Positions 56,799 to 64,000 of a stretch of 64,000 nt of DNA are shown piece after piece. The notes below the pieces were generated by a model, which saw only the letters and a list, made by a program, of their open reading frames with translations, was not told the DNA's origin and made no database searches. Numbering within the stretch: the stretch's first letter is position 1; each line of letters starts with the position of its first letter. The translations under genes and the position numbers were made by a program. The stretch lies in NCBI RefSeq assembly GCF_020497125.1, contig NC_059080.1, positions 69,856,618 to 69,920,617 on the forward strand. Reading direction: 5' to 3'. Origin of the DNA: Mauremys mutica (lineage: Eukaryota; Chordata; Testudines; Geoemydidae).

Positions 56799-57173
56799 TT
56801 GAGGTCAATGGTAATTGGGACAAAATATGGTTTTACAAAAGGTATATCATGTCAAACCAACCTGATCTCCTTCTTTGAGAAGGTAACAGATTTTTTATAT
56901 AAAGGAAATGCAGTGGATCTAATTTACCTCGATTTCAGTAAGGGATTTGATACGGTTCCATGTGGGGAATTATTAGTTAAATTGGAAAAGTTGGGGATCA
57001 ATATGAAAATTGAAAGGTGGATAAGGAACTGGTTAAAGGGGAGACTACAATGGGTCATATTGAAAGGTGAACTGTCAGGGTGGAGGGAGGTTACTAGTGG
57101 AGTTCCTCAGGGATCAGTTTTGGGACCAATCTTTATATTACTGACCTTGTCAAAAAAAGTGGGAGTGTGCTAA
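56799..57173 (+). pseudogene. CR1 reverse transcriptase, palm segment
   Basis: A 124-codon open stretch covers the CR1 palm from QTNLISFFEKVTDFL through DLIYLDFSKGFDTVP and WIRNWLKGRLQ to VTSGVPQGSVLGPIF. It then breaks before the usual NIFINDL block, and the FADD site follows in another frame at 57180. This supports CR1 identity and shows a small deletion next to the catalytic site. Confidence 0.85.
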
Positions 57174-57404
57174 TAAAGTTTGCGGATGACACAAAGCTCG
57201 GAGGTATTTCCAATTCAGACAAAGGACCGGAATATCATACAGGAAGATCTGGATGACCTTGTAAACTGGAGTAATAATAAGAGGATGAAATTTAATAGTG
57301 AAAAGTGCAAGGTCATGCATTTAGGGATTAATAACAAGAATTTTTGTTATAAGCTGGGGACTCATCAATTAGAAGTAACATAGGAGGAGAAGGACCTCGG
57401 AGTA

Positions 57405-57644
57405 TTGGTTGATCGCATGATGACTATGAGCCGCCTATGTGATATGGCCGTGAAAAAAGCTAATGCTGTCTTGGGATGCATTAGGCAAGATATTTCCAGT
57501 AGAGATAGGGAAGTATTAGTACCGTTATACAAGGGACTGGTTAGACCTCATCTGGAATACTGTGTGCAGTTCTGGTCTCCCATGTTTAAGAAGGATGAAT
57601 TCAAACTGGAACAGATACAGAGAAGGGCTACTAGGATGATCTGA
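57405..57644 (+). pseudogene. CR1 reverse transcriptase, thumb/C-terminal segment
   Basis: Seventy-nine open codons contain MVDRMMTMSRLCDMAVKKA, VLGCIRQDISSRDREVLVPL, GLVRPHLEYCVQFWSPMF and RRATRMI. They align block by block with the minus-strand 23319-23765 segment of the other long CR1. A stop then interrupts where the protein would continue with RGMENL. Confidence 0.85.
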
Positions 57645-58439
57645 GGAATGGAAAACCTGTCTTATGAAAGGAGACTCAAGGAGCCTAACCAAAAGAAGAC
57701 TGAGAGGACATATGATTGCTCTCTATAAATATATTAGAGGGATAAATACCAGGGAGGGAGAGGAATTATTTAAGCTCAGTACCAATGTGGACACAAGAAC
57801 AAATGGATATAAACTGGCCATCAGGAAATTTAGACTTGAAATTAGATGAAGGTTTCTAACCATCAGAGGAGTGAAGTTCTGGAACAGCCTTCCAAGGGGA
57901 GCAGTGGGGGCTTCAAGACTAAGCTTGATAAGTTTATGGAGGGGATGGTATGATGGGGATAGCCTAATTTTGGCAATTAATTGATCTTTGACTATTAGCA
58001 GTACATATGCCCAATGGCCTGTGATGGGATGTTAGATGGGGTGGGATCTGAGTTACTACAGAGAATTCTTTCCTGGGTGTCCAGCTGGTGAGTCTTGCCC
58101 ACATGATCAGAGTTTAGCTGATCACCATATTTGGAGTCGGGAAGGATTTTTTCCTCCAGGGCAGATTGGCAGAGACCCTGGGTTTTTTTTGCCTTCCTCT
58201 TCAGCATGGGGCACAGTCACTTGCTGGAGGATTCTCTGCACCTTGAAGTCTTTAAACCATGATTTGAGGACTTCAGTGGCTCAGACATAGGTTAGGGGTT
58301 TGTTGCGGGAGTGGGTGGGTGAGATTCTGCAACCTGATTTGTGCAGGAGGTCAGACTAGATGATCATGATGGTCCCTTCTGACCTTAAAGTCTATGACTC
58401 TATGCAAAGTCTTGTGTAGTATGTAAGAAGCTCCAGAGA

Positions 58440-59265
58440 GCTGCTCTACATATCTCTTGTACAGGTACATCTTGCAGAGATTCAACACAGGTTGCTTGCA
58501 CTCTGGTGGAATGGACCCTCACCCTCTCCACAGGAGAGACGTGAGCTAATTGGTAATAAAGGATAATGCAGCCAGAGATCCATTTAGAAAGTCTCTGCAG
58601 AGATACAGCTTCATCTCTTGATATCTCTGCTATGGCAACAAAACACCTAGGTGTCTTTCTAATTGTTTTTGTTCTTTGTAGATAAAAGGCTAGTGCTCTT
58701 TGGACATCTAGAGAATGAAGTTCTCTTGCCTCACCAGAGGTGTGCGGTTTTGGAAAAAAATATTAGTAAGTGAATTTTCAGTGGGAGTGAAGAAATACCT
58801 TTTTTTTTTTTAATGAAACGTCATATATGGTGGCTCTACCATTAGTGATCCCAGCTTTCTGACCCTTCTGGCTGATGTGATAGTGACTAGAAAGGCAACT
58901 TTCATTGAGAGATGGGACATAGAATATGTAGGTAAAGATTCAAAGGGAAGTTTGAGGGGAGATAAAAGAATGAGATTGAGGACCCACTGAGGTATTGGTT
59001 TCACCAATGATGTGAAGGATCTGATAATAAGTCCCTTCAGAAATCTAGTCATCTTGGAATTAGTGAAGAAAGTGTGGTTCTCTATAGGGGGATAAAAAGC
59101 ATCAATTGCTGCTAAATGAACCCATAGGGAATGAACCGAGAGACCTGATGTGAAGAGCTTGAATAATTGTAATTTTATTTGCAAAACTACATTTTTTCCC
59201 AGTAACTTTTGAAATAGATGCTCAGGCTAAAAGGTCTTCCAGGAGTTTAGCTACAAAGTTGAACT
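58440..59265 (-). pseudogene. DIRS-like tyrosine recombinase, decayed
   Basis: The minus strand encodes a tyrosine-recombinase-like protein, with 58810-59184 open for 124 codons. That segment has SVHSLWVHLAAIDAFYPP (a helical core-binding-like block), FLKGLIIRSFTSLVKPIPQW, VLNLILLSPLKLPFESL and KVAFLVTITSARRVRKLGSL. The last carries an arginine (SARR) in the position of the first catalytic Arg of the family (usually SARRxSEL). The C-terminal region with the tyrosine should lie at the left, near 58440-58800, but stops and shifts make it unreadable. The flanking CR1 interrupts the element beyond that. A phage-type integrase is unlikely in this setting. Confidence 0.6.
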
Positions 59266-59270
59266 AACAT

Positions 59271-60796
59271 TAAAATAGCATAAGAAAGTGATATTTTCTA
59301 ATTTAATTATCTAGGGTCTGGCTTCATTTAACACATAATGAAGTTATAGATCAGAAATTGGCTCCACTGGGTGTGAGATTTCTATCTGAAGAGAACTCTG
59401 CTGTTACTATCATTTCTGTGTTAGTGAAGGCCAAAAAGAATATTTCATAAAATGACATGTTTTGTTAGGGAAATTGGATTAACTATATGGTCTTCTTCTC
59501 CCAAACATGTCCTAACCAGAAAAGAGAGGTTCACCTGCCAACAGAAACATCATCCAGAAAACAGATTTATATTAAAATAATTAACAGTTCAGGAAGTTAG
59601 AGATTTTTCATTGTACTTGACAAACTAATTTGGAGTAGATAAAAGGAAAATGGTAAACCTGATTATGAGTTTACACCAGTTTTACATCAGGGTTACTCCT
59701 GATTACAGCATAATCCCTGATACTGCACCAACAAGCATAGGCCCCTATGCCCATGTGAAATCTCAGTAGAATGGCTGGGAATTCAGACAGATGCAGGGAC
59801 TACACACATGGGTCTCAGTGCTGAATTAACACTTAAGTGAGATCAAAATCAGGCCTTTTCACTTTGAAAGCCATTTGAATAACATTTCAATATTTATATC
59901 CTACTCAGTTTAAATCTTTATACAATAGAGTTGATCCCAACAATTACTAATAGTATATCAGGCTGCACATCCAGTGCAGGCTATTTTATTTTAAAGAAAG
60001 TAAAAATTTATTTTTTAAAAAAGGCAACAAATCAATATTTCATAGAATATTACAATAATAATAGAATTCGTATTTTGCTGCAACCGTTTCTCCTCTAAAA
60101 ATATCTGTATTCATAGGAGTAGCCCCGTTTAAGTCAATGTAGTAATTCCCTGTGATAAGGGTTTGTGGGATCAAGTCCTGAGAATAACCATCTGTGTTGC
60201 TTATATTTAATTCCCAGATATGGTTGTTCTCCAGTGAGGGAGAATGCAACACCAACAGATAACCCAAGCTATTTCTAAAGGACATGCAAGCCACTGACGG
60301 CTTAGGTGTAATGTTTGATGGCAGTTGCTCCAAAACTTTGATTTAATGCACCACTCTCATCAGGACCACGGGATCCCTTGTGCAAATTCCAGCTGGCATG
60401 TTAGCACTGAGACTGCTTGACAACTGGTTACAGCAGAGCTCTGCCAATACCAGCCATTCATCCAATTCAAGGAGTTTGTTCTAGCTACCTGTCTCCTTTT
60501 TTAAAACACATACTGAGATGCAGCTCCTCCCTCCCCGCACCAGCATGAAAGATTTCACTAACATAGTGCTAATAATTCAATTATTGTTGAAATTCTTCTT
60601 TCCTTATTAGCAGACAAACTGCTGAGTCTTCTCCATATATTAAAATGTAATGCAAAATAGCCTCAGTTAAACTGAACTGTAGCTGTTATCACTGTACTTG
60701 ATTTGAATCATTTTTCTTGATCCATATAATAGTCTAATGGGAGTTTTGCCTGAAACTGGACTATAGGATTTGGCACTTCTGTATATAAACACACAG
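59271..60796. other. Unassigned intergenic DNA
   Basis: No gene recognised. At 59665-59720 and 60109-60180 words of the palindrome family occur (GTTTACACCAGTTTTACATC; AGGAGTAGCCCCGTTTAAGT). The 97-codon minus-strand frame at 60040-60333 has no domain. Confidence 0.35.
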
Positions 60797-60815
60797 TTAT
60801 TTATTTATTTATTTA
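60797..60815. repeat. (TTTA)n microsatellite
   Basis: Nearly five TTTA units. It is a simple repeat. Confidence 0.85.
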
Positions 60816-63160
60816 GGTAATATATTATAGTCTATTATTCATATAACAGCAATAAATCAATTTCACTATAAGAATTAATGGTGTAACATCAGGACTTGTA
60901 GTTCTGATCACAAGGATTGCAAAATCTGACTTAGGTTTTTTTAACTGTCAATTTTTAAAAATTGCTGACTGTACAAAATGGAGACTTTTTTTTATTAACT
61001 GAAATCTGTATCATGAAGTTCAGCAGCAAGATAAGACAGACTAGCAGCAGCCCACAAAGGTGATGCTAAGAACCTAGTCCTGTAATGCTGCTGACTAGTC
61101 ACAGGTACTGACTGTACAATAGAAGGTGCTTGTCTGCTAAAGTTTGCATGACAGTATCAGTGATGACATCGAGACTGAATTGTTTGTTCATGTCACCAGG
61201 CTTTGATATAAAAATAAAGGACCAGATCATGACTCCATATATGAACACAGAGGGGACCCTAAAGAGGTAGACCAACTGCCTCTGCAGAACTGTCCCTTCA
61301 CAATCACCACTCCCAATAATTCTGAAAACACTAGGGCTGGGCTGCCAAAAACCTCCATAGCAGGGCTAAAGGTGGGGTATCTCCATAGAGATGTCCCCCC
61401 TTGCAAGCTTCCTCCCTATTGTTCCATCTACAGGCAGGGTATGCTTAGTGTGGATGAACCTGATCCAAAAGAGAACAATGGGAGGACACAGTCCCCTTGT
61501 GCAGAGGCCCTGTGAATTCTCACTAGCAATGTGTGTCTGCCATGGCTGCCATTCCCTTGCAGCATGTTTCCAATTGCACTTCTCACCAGGGGCTCTCCTG
61601 CTTGCAGCTCCCCAGGCAGCTACTTGAAAGTGGGTGGACAACTGAGAGGATGCACTGCAGAGCAGGTACTAGAGAAAAGACAATGTGTGTCCCTTAGACC
61701 CACTCTGGTTCGTGCCCCCATGCCCATGCAGCTACTGACCCATCAGAGAGCCTCTTTTCACACAGGACAGAAGGGTGAGATCCCTACACAAAGGATCCCC
61801 TTCATATGGGGATCTTGGGACACAATCTGGCCCTTACTTCCCAAAGGGTCTTTAGTGTTAATGTGCTATTTAGACAGTATACTTGCAACTGATTTGATTT
61901 AGCTTCTTCTGAAATTAACATAAAACAAAGTTGAGTTCACCACTGAAAACTGTTGCAATAAATTTCTGCAATTTATGACACAATAACACTCTTACCAGTG
62001 TATTATATAAAAGAAATAATCAACAGAAGGGCCTGCAGTTGTAGTGCAATAGCTGTATGCCTCGCCTGCATGGTGAGTTATAAGGCTGGAAGCCCAGTTA
62101 TTGCTGTACTCAGGAAGGAAATAACCCATTCAGGAAATAATAACATTGACTTTCAGAAGGAGAAAAACAGCCATGAAGTTTTGCTATACTCAGATGAGTT
62201 AGACCTAGAGAACTGTGCAGAAGCTGCCAGTTTTGGTTTGCCTAGGTTTCAACAAACTTTGCCAGCAGGTTGGTTTGCTTTGCTCGGTTTCTCACCAATG
62301 AGTTTCAGGTTCACAGGAATTTGAAAACACAGAGTAAATAGGGAACTGGCCATGCTTTGTTAATTCCCCTCTTCCCTTGCACACACTGAATTTCCTGCAG
62401 TCCTCTTAGGTTATACAGGAGGCAGTGGCCTAGGTAGCCTGTATTACTGTGCAGCACATTCAGAATCATCTCAGGCCACACAGTGTGCCAAGGGGAAGCA
62501 AATGGACTCTGTGGAGACTTGCTGCATTACTTTGGAGGTGGCTTACCTGCCCTGAGAGATAAGGGGAGGGTGCCTACTTTTGCTGGCTCCCAACAGTAGG
62601 ATGATGGGGAAATTGTGATGGGGGCCTCAAAGCTGCAGACTCATGCCCACGGGCTTTCAGCTTTGCTCCGTGAATACTTGTCCTCCCCTCTCACAACACA
62701 AGGGCTATAGTAATCCTTCCGGAGCCACAGCTGGGGCAAAATGGGGATCAAGGTGGGTCTCAATGTATTTGGGTGTTGGGAGAGTTGGGTGTGAGTATGT
62801 TCTTCCATTTTTCTCCCTCCTCCGCTAGCCCAGTAGCCCATCCTCTCTTCAGAGATGATGGTTCCATTCAGGGAGCACAAAATCCTCCAAGGCTGATTGT
62901 CAATGAGCTACAGAGAGAAAAGACCCACCAACACAAAGTTGGAAAGGCTCTCTTCATGTGCTTCCAGAGCCCAGGGCTGAGTAACAGATTGTGCTGGCTG
63001 ATCAGGGGACGGGATCTGGTGGGGCATTTCTAGCCCTGAAGGGGGATTTCTCCCTCAAAATATGTACAACGTTCTGTGGTAGCAGAATCATGCTGTGCCA
63101 TAGAGCTCTGCGCCATGGAGTCTGATAGGTTCTGGATTTTCCCCTTATTCTCCTATTTAT
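60816..63160. other. Unassigned intergenic DNA
   Basis: No gene recognised. Open frames reach 123 codons (61531-61902, plus) and 108 codons (61998-62324, plus); I see no domain in either. A conserved exon cannot be ruled out by eye alone. Confidence 0.35.
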
Positions 63161-63250
63161 GGGCCTGAGTTTCAGAAGAATTGAGCACCCACACTTCCAG
63201 CTGGCTTCCATTACAATTCTACACAGTCAGCACTTTTGAAAATTAGGCCA
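63161..63250. mobile_element. Palindromic fold-back element, 90 bp
   Basis: GGGCCTGAGTTTCAGAAG at the left is opposed by CAGCACTTTTGAAAATTAGGCC at the right, with GAGCACCCACACTTCCAGC and CTACACAGTCAGCAC internal. It belongs to the same group as the other palindromes. Confidence 0.6.
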
Positions 63251-63573
63251 TATTTCTATTAAATCTATTAATAAAGAAAGATGCTTGTTAGGGCAATGAT
63301 CCTTCTGCAATTATAATTAGAAAGTATGTCTGATCTGACCCTCCCAGATTCCAAATTATATTTATCCCTCACATTTTTCAATATTTTGTGCAGCACTTCT
63401 CAGCCTGATTAGGATCTAAGAATAAATAAATTTGCTCCAATTGTCCATTTTTCAGCTGAAAAGGAAATGCATTTCTGTTTTGACATTTCCTTAAAAAGGA
63501 TCAGACTGTTCTCTTGACTTTTGTGCAGTGTCATAGGTCAGTTGGAAACTCTCTAATTACTCTTATGAGCTGT
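63251..63573. other. Unassigned intergenic DNA
   Basis: No gene recognised. Confidence 0.35.
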
Positions 63574-63661
63574 GGGCTAAATTCTCTTCTCACTTACACT
63601 TGTGCGACTGTACTAAATACAGTAAAGTTGTGGTGATGATAGTGAGAGAGAATTTGGCCCT
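63574..63661. mobile_element. Palindromic fold-back element, 88 bp
   Basis: GGGCTAAATTCTCTTCTCAC and AGTGAGAGAGAATTTGGCCC are near-perfect inverted ends. The centre CGACTGTACTAAATACAGT is itself a small palindrome. Confidence 0.7.
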
Positions 63662-63897
63662 ATTGCTTTCCATGTAGGAGTTGTTCATAACAATAAAATA
63701 TTTGTCCTCCATGCCAGTATATATGGCAGCAATTCCTTCCTGTTTTTGCCTACAGGTGGTGAACATGGGACCAGATTAGTGACTTCATCAGAATGGTAGA
63801 GGGTGCTTTGAGAAGGGAACAATTAATTAATTCCCAAAGAAGGCTTCTGAACGCATCATCTAAGAAAGAAACAGTGTATGTGTGGACTAAAAACAGT
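63662..63897. other. Unassigned intergenic DNA
   Basis: No gene recognised. Confidence 0.35.
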
Positions 63898-63982
63898 GGG
63901 CCAGATCCTCAGGGTGTAAATCAGAGTCTCTCCATTGACTTCAGTGGAGTTATGCCGATTTACACCAGCTGAGGATCTGCCC
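63898..63982. mobile_element. Palindromic fold-back element, 85 bp, clearest copy
   Basis: GGGCCAGATCCTCAG and CTGAGGATCTGCCC are inverted ends (one base missing at the right). GGTGTAAATC pairs with GATTTACACC, and the centre is CTCCATTGACTTCAGTGGAG with almost no loop. No target duplication is evident. Confidence 0.8.
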
Positions 63983-64000
63983 AAATACTCTTGAAGGTAT

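Larger units (their letters stand above)
56385..58404 (+). mobile_element. CR1 LINE, about 2.0 kb, inserted in a DIRS-like element
   Basis: Plus-strand, 5'-truncated CR1, close to the 22.7-kb subfamily. In order: the linker with ITISEVEAKLEQLNGTK (56260-56547); reverse transcriptase blocks ARIFNESV-like and SLTS-like (with frame breaks); DLIYLDFSKGFDTVPCGELL (about 56915-56970); GVPQGSVLGPI (about 57099-57130), after which part of the usual sequence is missing; the FADDTKL site (57180-57200); CVQFWSPMFKKDE and RRATRMI (57405-57644); then LTKRRLRGHMIALYKYIRGI (57664-57849); and a tail ending AAAGTCTATGACTCTATG at 58404. Both catalytic aspartates remain but stops and shifts inactivate it. Confidence 0.92.
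55900..59270 (-). mobile_element. DIRS-like tyrosine-recombinase retroelement, split by CR1
   Basis: This is a minus-strand element. Its left part (55900-56384) has inverted repeats of about 55 bp (55926-55980 against 56172-56227), and its right part (58405-59270) encodes a tyrosine-recombinase-like protein. A CR1 insertion (56385-58404) separates them. DIRS elements integrate by a recombinase in place of an integrase and carry inverted or split terminal repeats, which fits both features. No reverse transcriptase or RNase H part is seen, so this copy is internally deleted or truncated. The outer edges are approximate. The alternative is another reptile element with similar tips; the recombinase segment favours DIRS. 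Confidence 0.55.

Noticed and set aside
61531..61902. 123-codon plus-strand open frame
   Set aside because: Overlaps other frames on both strands and shows no domain or splice context.
1..64000. CRISPR array, rRNA, tRNA or prokaryotic operon
   Set aside because: No regularly spaced repeats and no rRNA or cloverleaf sequence were seen. Vertebrate SINEs and LINEs show the DNA is eukaryotic.

Overview
The window is nuclear DNA of an amniote, most likely a turtle. It is AT-leaning and CpG-poor, and no open frame reads as a host protein-coding exon. The repeat content points to a sauropsid: several CR1 LINEs (one with the 3' tail familiar from reptiles and birds), MIR-type SINEs, hAT and Harbinger-type DNA elements, a Penelope-like element with termini I know from turtle genomes, and a DIRS-like tyrosine-recombinase element. 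The turtle assignment rests on my familiarity with these families, not on a search. No tRNA, rRNA, CRISPR array or complete host gene was found. The window reads as intergenic or deep intronic DNA.

Layout. From 1 to 15 kb the sequence is mostly old and unassigned. It holds short palindromic (fold-back) elements, two diverged tandem duplications, a MIR, a CR1 tail and a hAT-type MITE with a perfect 8-bp target duplication. From about 15.8 to 21.6 kb lies a block nearly free of recognisable transposons. From 22.7 to 24.9 kb there is a long minus-strand CR1 LINE. At 27.5-28.65 kb a Penelope-like fragment sits as two inverted arms between perfect 14-bp target duplications, and its plus arm still carries an open GIY-YIG endonuclease domain. 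A short plus-strand CR1 lies at 32.3-32.9 kb, followed by another transposon-poor stretch to 38.7 kb.

From 38.7 to 40.8 kb is a 2.1-kb Harbinger-like element with five internal copies of a 31-bp motif. At 41.3 kb is a 418-bp hAT-type element with a C-rich interior and an 8-bp target duplication. From 42 to 52 kb come more palindromic elements, a possible LTR-derived segment and an AT-rich unassigned stretch. At 53.5-54 kb there is a possible LINE endonuclease remnant, and at 54.3-55.5 kb a minus-strand CR1 of a different subfamily. From 55.9 to 59.3 kb a DIRS-like element is split by a plus-strand CR1 insertion. The last 5 kb is unassigned apart from three palindromic elements.

The genes here belong to mobile elements, all apparently decayed. 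The best candidates for new biology are the inverted-arm Penelope insertion, the abundance of short palindromes sharing a self-complementary core, and the split DIRS-like element.
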